Both the position numbers and the translations under genes were made by a program. Shown here one piece after another: positions 1-11,720 of a stretch of 64,000 bases of DNA (position 1 is the stretch's first letter; each line of letters begins with the position of its first letter). Source of the DNA: Theocolax elegans (lineage: Eukaryota; Arthropoda; Insecta; Hymenoptera; Cerocephalidae); the NCBI GenBank assembly GCA_026168455.1, contig CM047426.1, positions 3,961,501-4,025,500 on the forward strand, read 5' to 3'. A model generated the notes under the pieces. That model did not search any database, was not told the origin of the DNA, and worked only from the letters and a program-made list of their open reading frames with translations.

Positions 1-3000
1 TATTTGACATTGCCTCAATAAAAAAATTTTAGTAAAATTTGTAACAGTCATAGCCACATCGTATAAATTAAGTTTAAAATGCGTGGACTAGAATTCGCTA
101 CAATTTAATGATAAAGATTCTAATTGTTCAGTCATTTGGCTGTATGAAAAAATAGTAGAATTCTATAGGAACAATATAATAGAGTAAAAAATATGTTATA
201 CAGACTAAATTAAATGTAATGTAATCCGTCGTCAACGAAATGTTCAATATATACGCATTAACCAGAATTCCCGATTATTTTATGGTGAATGATTAATCAT
301 TCAGGCATATTCTAACGAAATATCCAGCTTATGGCCGACGTAAGTTCATATGATCCGTTTAAATGTTTAAGCCATGATTTTGAGGTTAAAGGTATTTAAA
401 ATAGTAAAATTTAATTATGAAAAAAATCTGTATTATTAAAAAATGATGAACAAGCATTTATAATTATTTAAACTAAAATCTCTTGAAAAGTTCTTCTATC
501 GTTAAAATTATTTGTTATTAACAAATCACCATGAAATTTATCGAATTAGAAAATTTTTTGAAATTAATTATTCGTTATGTCATTAAACTTTTTCGATAAA
601 TTTTTCTACGATAAATCACGGATATTAATGAGCAATTATTATATCTACCTAATAAATACAAAAAAAAAACAATTAATCACTAAATTTTCTATTTATTATC
701 TATAATTATCAAAATTATGCATATGTAACAGTTGATAAAGGAATACACACACGTGCTCATTATAATTGCAATTATATTGAATTTAATTAAGTTAAATATA
801 TTATATTCGATCGGACTAATATTACTATATAAAATCCAAATGGAATCCTATTTCCGAAGCAAATGCGCGTGACGTTTTTATTGAACAAACAAACCGATGC
901 CATTGATTTCATCAATTATGTATATATATATTATTATTTTAGAAAGAGGGAGAAAGAGAAAATGATAATAAGTAATTCAATACATCTTACTTCTTTTAAT
1001 AAAACGTATATAATATGAAATATCATATTGAATTATGTCATCGGATATTTAAAGTTTTATGATGTCGTATATATATATATAGAAACTGTTTTTACCTTCC
1101 TTTTCTCTCTTTGTCTTTTAATATGGGTTTTGTTTCCATCAACGTTCAGATTTATGGCATAAAAGCTCAAAAGCTACAAAATTTCCATATTTTTACGAGT
1201 TTCGCCATTTTTAAACGGTAAAGTGATATCTTAATTTGGATTCCTAATTACTCTAGTGAAAATTCAACATTTGAAGGTTAAATAAAACTCTAATTTTGCC
1301 ATTTATTGGGCATTTATTTGGTATTTTATGACACTTGGCCATTTTTTGGCTTAAAAAACGTTACATTTATGATCAGATTTCTAAAAGGGTGATATCACTG
1401 ATAATTCCGAACCTTGTTATTTTTTTAATTAATTTATTTATCAATTATACATTAATTACTAATTATTACTTTTCTTGACTTTGATTGTTTTTCTAATATT
1501 TTAAATTAAATAAATAGTTCTCAATTAATCATTAATTATTAATTATTGCTTAAATTTATCACTATTCTAAAGATGATATTTAATGATCAAATACTGAATT
1601 ATTTATTAATTATTAATTATGTTTACTTTGATTAATTAATAAAAAAAAAATGAAATATTTTATTAATGCGAAACGAATACTTTAATAATATTTAAAACGT
1701 AATTATTTATTTAGAACTATGTAAATATTATTTATTATTCATTATTATTTTTCACATTTCGATATTTCGTACGCAATTAAAATATAAATGACAAAATGTT
1801 TTAATATTAACATATATATATGCGGGTATTATTAGTTCACCTAGGCCGAAGTACCACCAGAAATACCTTAAATTCAATCTGACTGCTCGGTCATTGAACA
1901 TCTATAAATATTCATGTATAACTTTATAACGCCCATATTATAATATACATGGACGTAAATAGATTTTTACAGTAAAATGAAAATAAGAAACAATCTATAA
2001 AATTTTTATTTATTTATCTATATTTATTTATTGTACTAATTTGAATTTATTTATATATTTAATTAAAATTTTTTTATACTTTTTATTAGTAAAAAAATTT
2101 ATGTGTGTGTGTACTATATGTATGCAGTACTTCGATAATTTAAAAAAAATGGAAAATTGTGATTTTCCGTATAAATTTACACAGAAAAATCCTAAGCAAT
2201 TTAGACAGTAATGAAAATAGTTACATTTTATACGAAAATTAGAAATTATTGACGAAAGTACGTAAATCTAGAGTATTATACCTTCTCATTAAAATTACCG
2301 TGACACAGATTGTAAATTTTAATAATGATGATCTATGAATATTTATAAGGTATGGAGTTCTATTATACTTGCTGTATAGTTTTGTTAACTCACTAAAAAA
2401 TTTTTTGACTGCTATAGATGTAAATTAAATTTGGGTAAGTATATTTTATACTGTTTTTGAGAATTTTTTTGCATCGGAACGAAGAGTAAAAAAGCAAAAT
2501 ATTAGACAGCTCGAAATGAAACCGATAAACTTATAGAATTAAATATTCTCGATCAGCTGATCACTTTGATGTTTTTTTTTGTAACATTGTCATTCTTAAG
2601 TTTTTCCCATAAAATTCGATGATGTTAAAAATTTATTATTTTTTTACTGACGTACAGCTTTTTAATTTGCTGTTTTTTAATTTTCATTCATAATTTTTAT
2701 AAATTATTTATAACATGCATGATTTGTGTTTTAAGTAAATTTACGCGGAATTACATATTGTAGATCACATTGATTATTTTTTCTTACATTTTCAGTAATG
2801 CTGGTTACATAATTTGCTTTATCGAAATTTGATTAAAACCACGCGTGTTCATCGAAAATTGAGTTAATACAAAGATCCATGATGTATGTAGAGTAATTAA
2901 AGTGATTTGCAACATGTCAAATTTAGAAAATAACCATTTTATTTATTATTTGTTTTACAATTTTTTAAAAATACCTTGCGATTAAGGATATTGCACTTAT

Positions 3001-5235
3001 TTTCAATTTATCTGTATAAATAGAATTTTTTGCGACTATCGATTATCGTGTCAATATGATTGAACTATCGTTGTTTACTAAATTTTTATTAGTAATAAAA
3101 AACAGTTTTTTTTAAAGTATATTTTACTAATTCATATTTATTTATATTGCAATTTTTAATTCAATGTTTATAAACTATTTATGAATTAATAAAGATAGAT
3201 CCATGTAATTTGTATTTAAACTGTGCATTTTTGAATGAAACCGCGAATTTTTCAAAATAATTAATTTTTCCTCCACAACCATTCGTTATAAAATCGAAGT
3301 TTACTAGCACTTGAACATTTCAATCAATTACAAAAGAGCAAAACTATATCATTATATATAAAGTGAATAATGACTTTAATTTTTGGAGACGACATTTCCT
3401 TAAAAATAATTATAAAATATTACCATCGGTGTTAAATATTTTTTTACAATTATTGTTAAATATAAAGTTAATGTCTTTATATAAAGAAACTGATACTTTT
3501 TAATCAATAATAAAAAGGTTTTTTTTACGTTCTCATTAATTGTAATAATTTGTATGTATTTCCCATTTTTAAAATTAACTAACAATACAATTTAATTGTC
3601 TAAACGAAATGGCAATATCCACACACAAAAAATTTTAAAACGTATCTAAATCCGTCGTATCCACGATATAAACTTCACAATTAACTCATTCGACTGATAT
3701 TAATGAACGAGCAATGAAAAGCGCGTAAAATTGGCTACTAGTCATTCTTCCGTAAAACCCACAAACTTTGTACAATTAGAGGGGTGCTGTTTGTCGACCT
3801 CGATACCCATTATAAAAATAAAATTCGACATTATCATATTCTCTTATATAAATTTCGCAACTTTGTACAATAAACTAAATTTCGTTAGATAATTATAAAC
3901 CGATTAAAAGATTTCGCGAAGAGCACTATCTACTTTAATTTCGAAGGGAGATATAAAGAAAAATCTCGAGCACGTTTTCCTTCTTTTAAATTAAGAAATT
4001 CAAGTTAGAATGTCAAAGCGACAAGCTCAAAGTAAAGAATTTCGATTCAAAAGTTTTTTTTATAAAAAAAAGCTTATTAACTTGACTGATACAGTCGTGT
4101 TTACAGAAAAAAATTGCTTGTAAAATAAGAAAGTATCATTAGCTTCGTATCTCGTTTATCGATATACTGCCTATTAAAATTGACGTGATTTCAACAAATA
4201 TATATATCTTTTCGAAATTTTATAATTATACACTTTGTTATACGGTATTTCGAGTTTGAAAGATTTTTTCTTTATGGACGTAATTTTTAGTTGAAACGTA
4301 ACAAGCGCCAGTAATAATAGATTTAGTATTAGTCAAAAATACGATTAAACGAAATGTATGTTAAAATTCTTTAAAAAATTGTATTATTTTCTTTTATTAA
4401 TTATACAATCTTTAATAAAACGAAAATAAATTTTGCAATTGTTGCGGAAGAAAATACAATTTTGACATATATAGTCGGCAAAATATTAAATTGCGCTCCA
4501 TAAATAAGACACGACAGATGTAAATAAAAGTAAATTATTTATATATTAACATAAATATTTTATTTTTACTTTAAATATTTATTAATTAATATATAATAAT
4601 AACATTATATATTAACATAATTTATGTTATTACTTTATTTTATTATTTATTGTTTTAATTGTTTGTAATTTATTAAGGCAACTAAGTGAATTTCCATGTC
4701 TAAACATCGAAATAAAATATGTTTGATAAATAAATATGCTTTAAAAATCATTAATACGATGTAAAAGTTACATTATAGGGATCTACCTTGAAAAACTTAT
4801 AAATTATAAGTATAAATTATGAAATTAAAAATCTGAATATTAAATACATACAATGATGTAGATAAAGCTTATACAGCAAGATTTTTAGGTTTATTCAGGA
4901 TTAAAAAATTAGAAAAAAATTATTAGATGATATTCCAAACGAGTAGAAGAGCGTTATAGATTAGCGCCTTCATTTAAAATACACACATTAACTCATTTTT
5001 CATTCAATTTGCATATTTGTGTGAGTTAAGGTACATTGTCTAATGTGCAACAACTATGTGTGCGCTAAAAAAATTTAGAAAAAATGAAAATTAAAATCTA
5101 TATTTGAAAAATCAAGTGTTAAATCTGCAATCTGTACGGACTCCAGGAGGTGGCATACACAATGGTCACCGACCGAGTAGATAAAAATAATGATTACATT
5201 TATTTAAAAAAAAATGTAATAAATATCTTTTCAAA
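1..5235. other. AT-rich noncoding DNA, downstream side of the PKI exons
   Basis: I see only AT-rich sequence with homopolymer runs, short (TA)n tracts (for example near 915 and 1069-1080) and a local ttaacata repeat near 4540-4630. No convincing exon was found. A terminal PKI exon could be hidden here or beyond the left edge; the less AT-rich patches near 1840-1890, 3775-3815 and 5130-5165 gave no convincing acceptor plus PKI-like tail. Confidence 0.6.
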
Positions 5236-5422
5236 AATTATTAAAAATTATCTTTACAAAAATAATTTTATTCCAAAAATAAAGCATTTAGTTCGGAAAG
5301 ACCGATAATTATATATAAATATCTTTTCTTTTTTCGGTCGTTCGTTATGTAATTCCGTTAAAACTAAAAATACTACATTACGACTATATAAAATGAATAT
5401 ACGCAGAGAAATATCGACTAAC

Positions 5423-5680
5423 CAGTTGTGAGGGCTTCGAGTCTTTCGGGTAAATCGGATATGCCGGTCTCGGCATGCTGTCCGAGTATGTCCGGCATGG
5501 CGTTCCTACGTCCTGTCCGACCAGTCGACAGGAACTCCTGCGAGCCTTCGCCGTTGATGAAGCCCCCAGGCGTTACGGGCTCGGTGCTCCCGCTACTACC
5601 CGCCACTGCGACCTCACCTTTGCACCCGCTGGACTCACCACCAACTGACTCGGTATGGGACTCTTTTTGCATCCTCACGA
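5423..5680 (-). CDS. cAMP-dependent protein kinase inhibitor (PKI) coding exon, copy 2 (downstream copy)
   Basis: PKI proteins bind the catalytic subunit of PKA as a pseudosubstrate and also promote its nuclear export. Read on the minus strand, the exon starts after a good acceptor (tract of T residues, ctaataac branch-point-like sequence, then tgttgcag) and ends at ACTG|GTTAGT. It is 258 bp, entering and leaving in the same phase, so it is frame-neutral. ATG at 5672-5670 (A at -3) is a likely start if the upstream exon is noncoding. Counting from it: acidic/Gly/Ser-rich N-terminus (1-44), then EFLSTGRTGRRNAMPDIL (46-63) with Phe47, Arg52, Arg55, Arg56 and pseudosubstrate Ala58, matching vertebrate Phe10, Arg15, Arg18, Arg19 and Ala21. 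A Leu-spaced stretch DLPERLEAL (73-81) lies where PKI has its nuclear export signal. The C-terminal exon was not found and may lie outside the window. The N-terminal extension is longer than in vertebrate PKI. The opposite-strand ORF is a shadow. Confidence 0.88.
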
Positions 5681-5794
5681 CTGCAACACATCGTACAATA
5701 CATTTTACAAATGTTATTAGAATTGAAAAAAAAATTTTTTTTTGGTTATATACGGATACGTATATTTGCGTTGGTTAGTTCAAAAAGAGCTTAA

Positions 5795-6038
5795 CCCTTA
5801 ACTGTCATTTTCTCATAAAAGCGGAAAAGCTTCGTTTGCGTGGTTGTTATCTTTTTTTTCTCGGCAATTCATTAATGAAATTTGTCTTGAAATAAATCAC
5901 TTAGTTGTTTAGTAGAGACCTCAAAAAATTATGCAAAAAAATTTAGAACCAAAACGTTACAGACGTTAATATATGATGGGGTCTGATATATCCCCCTGTG
6001 ACACTTGTGTTATAATCTGGAAGTGTGACAGTTATGGG
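5795..6038. mobile_element. piggyBac-like MITE in unit A
   Basis: TTAA at 5791-5794 and 6039-6042 flank a 244-bp element with inverted ends CCCTTAACTGTCA and TGACAGTTATGGG. TTAA targets with CCC...GGG ends are the piggyBac pattern. No coding capacity. It lies in the intron just upstream of the PKI exon in the direction of transcription. Confidence 0.7.
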
Positions 6039-6865
6039 TTAAAATTAAAAAACGAAAAGAAAAATGTTTAGAGGTAGAGTATTGGTTTTTAAAAAATACT
6101 ATCGAGTACTTTTCATAGATTGAAATACACTACATAAAAAAAGAAGATACAGTTAGACTATTGGAAAAGTATATATTTTAAATAAAAATTTATCACATTT
6201 TTTTATTCATTGGATGTGTAACAAAACGCCAAACGCCAAACTATTTTGTTATTAAATAAATACATTGTTAGGTTTTTTTTTAAGTAGCGATATGGCTTAT
6301 AAAAAGAATGCCAGGTAACAGTATTTATTGGAGAGTATTTGTTTCTAACAATTAATTAAAAAATTAATATAAGTACAAATATTGTTTATTAAATCTTTTT
6401 CTGTTTTAGTTAATCTCATTTGTTTGTTGTATAATATTTAAAAAAAAAACCAACATTTTTTTAATTTGAGAAAAATCACATGATACTGTTGTCAAAGATT
6501 TTATAAAGTAAAGCAGATGCATTTTTTACTATTAAACTATTTGGAAATGATTTATAATAAAAAAGACACGACAAGAGTATTGATTAGTATCTATTTTTTT
6601 TTTCAAACATTTTTCATCAAATATTCACTTTAATATATACATTAGTATTTTTCATCAAACAAACATATTTCTTGCAGAAATTATTAAAAATTATCTTTAC
6701 AAAAATAATTTTATTCCAAAAATAAAGCATTTAATTCGGAAAGACCGATAATTATATATAAATATCTTTTCTTTTTTCGGTCGTTCGTTATGTAATTCCG
6801 TTAAAACTAAAAATACTACATTACGACTATATAAAATGAATATACGCAGAGAAATATCGACTAAC

Positions 6866-7123
6866 CAGTTGTGAGGGCTTCGAGTCTTTCGGGTAAATCG
6901 GATATGCCGGTCTCGGCATGCTGTCCGAGTATGTCCGGCATGGCGTTCCTACGTCCTGTCCGACCAGTCGACAGGAACTCCTGCGAGCCTTCGCCGTTGA
7001 TGAAGCCCCCAGGCGTTACGGGCTCGGTGCTCCCGCTACTACCCGCCACTGCGACCTCACCTTTGCACCCGCTGGACTCACCACCAACTGACTCGGTATG
7101 GGACTCTTTTTGCATCCTCACGA
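6866..7123 (-). CDS. cAMP-dependent protein kinase inhibitor (PKI) coding exon, copy 1 (upstream copy)
   Basis: This is the second copy of the PKI exon, 1443 bp upstream of the other in the direction of transcription. The exon, both splice sites and the branch-point-like sequence look identical to the copy at 5423-5680, including the Phe, Arg and Ala contact residues. The encoded 85 complete codons are the same. Both copies begin with two bases completing a codon and leave one base over, so splicing copy 1 to copy 2 would keep the frame and give a protein with two PKA pseudosubstrate segments. Using only one copy would give a normal inhibitor. What I see is the duplicated exon with intact splice sites; which isoforms are made is unknown. 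It could also be an assembly duplication of one locus, because the intron around the copies differs mostly by short indels. Confidence 0.85.
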
Positions 7124-7239
7124 CTGCAACACATCGTACAATACATTTTACAAATGTTATTAGAATTAAAAAAAAAATTTTTTTTTTTGGTTATACACGG
7201 ATACGTATATTTGCATTGGTTAGTTCAAAAAAAGCTTAA

Positions 7240-7504
7240 CCCTTAACTGTCATTTTCTTATAAAAGCGGAAAAGCTTCGTTTTGCGTGGTTGTTATCTTT
7301 TTTTTTCTCGGCAATTCATTAATGAAATTTGTCTTGAAATAAATCACTTAGTTGTTTAGTAGAGACCTCAAAAAATTATGCAAAAAAATTTAGAACCAAA
7401 AGTATTTGTTGGTAAAGCTTTTTTTACAGACGTTAAATATGATGGGGTCTGATATATCCCCCTGTGACACTTGTGTTATAATCTGGAAGTGTGACAGTTA
7501 TGGG
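7240..7504. mobile_element. piggyBac-like MITE in unit B
   Basis: Same element as at 5795-6038, flanked by TTAA at 7236-7239 and 7505-7508. It is 265 bp because of small insertions. It was evidently present before the tandem duplication and copied with it. Confidence 0.7.
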
Positions 7505-8644
7505 TTAAAATTAAAAAACGAAAAGAAAAATGTTTAGAGGTAGAGTATTGGTTTTTAAAAAATACTATCGAGTACTTTTCATAGATTGAAATACACTACA
7601 TAAAAAAAGAAGATACAGTTAGACTATTGGAAAAGTATATATTTTAAATAAAAATTTATCACATTTTTTTATTCATTGGATGTGTAACAAAACGCCAAAC
7701 GATTTTTGTTATTAAAAATAAATACATTGTTAGGTTTTATTTGTTAAGTAGCGATAGGGCTTATAAAAAAAAGAAAATGCCAGTAACAGTATTTATTGGA
7801 AGAGTATTTGTTTCTAAACAATTATTAAAAAATGTAAATATAAGTACAAATATGTGTTTATTAATACTTTTCTGTTTAGTTAATCTCATTTGTTTGTTGT
7901 ATAATATTTAAAAAAAACCAAACAATTTTTTTAATTTGAAGAAAAATGCACATGATAATGTTGTAAAAGATTTTATAAGTAAAAGCAGATGCAGTTTGAC
8001 TATTAAACTATTGGGGAAATGATTTATAAGAAGAAAAGACACGACAAGAGTATTGGATTAGTATCTATTTTTTTTTCAAACATTTTTCATCAAATATTCA
8101 CTTGTAGAATATATACATTAGTATTTTTCATCAAACAAACATTATTTCTTGCAGAAATTTAATTACTAAACGTACTTTCGGCACGTCAGTAAGGAATGCA
8201 AGTTTTCTACTAAGAAACTAGGAAAAACAGTGCAAGCTCATTTCTTCGCATTTATTAAAAATATTAAAAGCTTGTCATATAAGTATTTGTCACCTTCTAT
8301 TTTAAGCTTAGAATCGAGAGTCTTCATACTAAGGATTCATGCATAAACAGGTAAAAAAATATCATTAGACATATTAATTACCACAAGAAATTGCTAAACA
8401 TTACTTATTAGTCAATAAAAATAAATATGTTAAACTAAATTAATTCATTCACCTTTAACTATACATGGTCAATTAATTAGTTTGAATATAATTAATTGTT
8501 GTTTTAGTAATTAATTAAGTTACTCATTAACAACTAATTATTATTCAATTAATTATTCATTGTCCCTTTTTTCATTAAAATAAAATAATATAATTCATTA
8601 AAAAAATTAAACAATAGTGTAAACAACAACTAAATAATTTTTTT

Positions 8645-8908
8645 AAATAAACATTTAGACTTTAATTGATATCCTGCGGTAAGTCCATTATGGAAAAAAT
8701 CAGTATACGGAGATTCATAATAAATTAAAATATTTATGTTTCATAAATAAATTAGTTAAAAAAAATCAAAATACAAATTAATTATTTTGTAATTACATTA
8801 AGCCAAATGATTTATTTAAAAAATTGACATATATTTATAATTATTGAGAAAAAGGTTATTAATTGTTAATATAATTGGATATTTCAATTTAAACCCAGGC
8901 TTGTCCCC
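8645..8908. mobile_element. single arm of a TTAA-type foldback element
   Basis: Matches the right arm of the foldback at 26597-27293, including gatatcct, tattatgga, the tacggag...cataat stretch, and the end acccaggcttgtcccc followed by TTAA (8909-8912). The other arm is missing, so the copy is truncated. Confidence 0.6.
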
Positions 8909-8912
8909 TTAA

Positions 8913-10200
8913 ATAAAAATAATAATAAAATTAAATAATATAAATTGGATACTGCTTTTTATATAATTTAATTATTCTATAAATAAAAAGTATTTAACGC
9001 GTACTTAAAATAAATAAAGAACAATGCAATATTGTATTTTTAAGTTCAGCTGAGCATATACGCGTCGAAGCTTAGATTCAATAAAAGTAAGAACATTTTA
9101 AGAAAATTGTAAAAATAGTTGTATTTTTTTTTATTATCTTCATCCACTTTGTTGTTTCTCTTATATATCGACGGTGTTTCCAATTAAACCTCTCGCGCGT
9201 CTCCTCCACTTTCATTGTTCAACGCGAAATTCTCCGAGACGTTCGCACCTGACTTATTAAAGGAAACGTTATATTGGCTATTTTTTTATCTCCCTTTTTT
9301 CGCGAATTTAAGAAATTTTCATTAAATTAAAATACACACCCTGTTGCTATTATACTCGAATTCTTTTAAACTTTGTGAGCGAAGAATGCCGATTATTACA
9401 TTTTCTATTTTTCTTCGTTTGTCGATATTAGATTTCGCGAATGAACGGAAACAATTTCTTATTTTTTACGTTAAATTATTTTTTTTTGTTCGCACAATCG
9501 CGTCGACAGTATGGAAGTACGACTGAAACATATCGAAATGTAAGCGTATTGTTTAAAAAAAAAAACTTAATCGTGTAATTGTCAGCGAATTGATACGAAG
9601 GCCTCTTTATCGTTATCGGTAACGTATAACAAATAAAACAGAACAAAAAAAATACGTAACGTAATGAAATTCGTTAAATATCCTAACGATAACGTTATTA
9701 TTTGAAATTCGAGCTCTTGACGGCATTATCAATTAAACGTATCGTTTAATTTTATGCACGTAGGATCGAGAAAGGAAAGCGAAAAAAAAAATAAATAAAT
9801 AAACAAGCAACCAAAAATCTGTTAAAATTGGAGTTCTTTGATAAAATATTGGAGGGAAGGTAAAAAAGAATAGAATTATCGAAATCTCGTTAAAAGCGAT
9901 TCGATATCACGCGATTAATCAAACATGGTATTATGTATCGAGTTTCGAATGTATATACTGTCGTAACGAAAATTCGATCCAGAAATTTGATTATACTCTT
10001 ATGAAAGAAAAAAAATAGATATATATTTTTATTTCCTTTTGTATCTTTTACTTTTGAGTTTTTCGGTTCAGTGGATGAACGGCACTTTATATAAAACATT
10101 TTTCTTTTAAAATTTTAATATAAATAAAAATACACGTTATTTTAAAAAATTTTTTATTTTAATTACAGAGATCTACTTCCAAAATTATGTTTATATGTAT
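8913..10200. other. noncoding DNA
   Basis: AT-rich with a slightly CG-richer patch at 9160-9260 (ctctcgcgcgtctcctcc). No ORF with splice sites or recognisable domain. Confidence 0.5.
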
Positions 10201-11070
10201 TGGATTGAAGGTTTTTTAAAAACGATAAGGATAATCTAAATACTTGATACAATGTTGCTTTGTGAATAAAATCGATTTCTCAGATAAAAAATCTTAAAAA
10301 ATTTACAAAAAAAGGTTAAATATACTTTAAAAAACCGGATATACAAAATTTTCCAAGAACGAATTATTGGTTTTAATAAAAATTGTATGAATGATACTCG
10401 GTCGGTAATAAAAAATCTATAAACATGCCTTGTCGGTAACTTATATTCACATTTTTGGTTATTTAAAAATTTAAAAGGAAATTACATAGTTTAAAATATC
10501 TGAACCGAGTTATTTTATAAGAAAAAAAATTAATGTTTACATAAAAATTGGAAGACTTTACTCGGGGCATAATATTAAGTTAACAAATGTCGAAACCTCA
10601 TAAAAAATTATTCACACTGATGACATAAAATTCTAAAAAGAATTACAATAATCGTGTGGATAAAATATTGTGTAAAAAAAATTTTTTAAAAAAGAATTCA
10701 TTAAATAACACTTGGTCGGTAATAAAAAATCCATATACATGCCTTGTCAGTAACGTATTCATATTACTGATTATTAAAAAATCTAAAAACAATCACACAG
10801 ACACTTTAAAATATGTCGTCGGCAAAGCTGACGAAGGTATTTATTAAGAAAAAATATAAATTTTTTAAAAAACTGTATCTACAACATTCTGTTGGTAATT
10901 TAAAGTCAAAATAAAGAGACACGGTCAATAACCAAAATGTGACATTAATAAGAATGCAAGAATTTATGAATACAGTTTAGACCATCTATAGAAGAACAAT
11001 TTGTAACTATTTTTTAAGAAAAAACCATTATATTTATAATGAACGACGCCTTGCCGGTAATTTAAATTCT
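10200..11070. repeat. degenerate repeat cluster sharing the ggtcggtaat motif
   Basis: Similar blocks recur at about 10398-10442 and 10711-10756 (tcggtaataaaaaatc...catgccttgtc), with weaker matches near 10885 and 11047. The ggtcggtaat core is also internal to the 380-bp TTAA MITE family (for example near 40152), so these look like old, diverged copies or relatives. Confidence 0.45.
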
Positions 11071-11509
11071 TGCAAAATTTATTATTATATATTTTTATTC
11101 TTAATTTATTATTTATAATAAAACTTAAAAAAAATATTAGTTTAAAAAATCATAATAAAAAAAGGAAAATTAAAATCATTCAAATTAAAACTACGATAAC
11201 CTAAAAAAAGATGAAAAAGTAATCATTAATAAAATCATACACAATGAAACTAATTTTTGATCAAAATATATCCTTTTATCTTCCGAGTATATCCTAAAAG
11301 AAAACTCGCATACTCATATACATTAAATTTAAATTAATCACTCCACTATCCAGATGACGAATGATTACCTTCAAAATAAAAAATCGCACGCAGAACTTTC
11401 TCAAATGTCATTATAAAAGTAAAAATTATTATTAGTCATAGCGGATCGAATAATTTCATTTTACGACAACTTTCAATCACAAATCTATTCGAGATAAAAA
11501 AAAAATTTT

Positions 11510-11720
11510 TCATAACAATGTTAGTACGTCATTACGATCGAGGGGAAAGTTTATTATCGAGACGTATAGTGCGCCTCGACGTCGTCAGGGAAATTCACCA
11601 TGGTTTATTATGCGTAGCAAAGTATATCAACCTCATGGTTAAGGTAACATCCAAGTTAAATTTGATTTTGTTACAAGTTTCGCAACTTCCAAGATTGCTA
11701 AGTAGGAAAGCTTGTTAAAT
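11510..11720. other. unassigned less AT-rich island
   Basis: About 200 bp clearly less AT-rich than its surroundings. The plus strand is open for 66 codons from an ATG at 11518. The minus strand has a short frame MVNFPDDVEAHYTSR ending in TAA. Neither resembles a family I know. It may be a transposon remnant, an untranslated exon or regulatory DNA. Confidence 0.3.

Larger units (their letters stand above)
5236..6678. repeat. tandem duplication of the PKI exon region, unit A
   Basis: Unit of about 1.44 kb, directly followed by a second copy. It contains the PKI exon, a TTAA-flanked MITE and AT-rich intron. The unit ends near cttgcagaa and the next begins with attattaaaaattatc. Confidence 0.9.
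6679..8158. repeat. tandem duplication of the PKI exon region, unit B
   Basis: Second copy of the unit, about 1.48 kb. It matches unit A throughout, with many 1-5 bp indels in the intronic part and one larger insertion near 7402-7425, but no change seen in the exon. Confidence 0.9.

Noticed and set aside
3779..3810. Possible short terminal PKI exon on the minus strand ending GRQTAPL-stop
   Set aside because: The acceptor is weak and the tail has no family resemblance; chance match.
5130..5165. Possible terminal PKI exon on the minus strand (VRTDCRFNT-stop)
   Set aside because: Poor acceptor context and no similarity to PKI C-termini.
5428..5778. Plus-strand open frame over the PKI exon (and its copy at 6871-7239)
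   Set aside because: It starts at GTG, overlaps the minus-strand PKI exon completely and runs into MITE and intron; the minus-strand frame has the family motif and splice sites.
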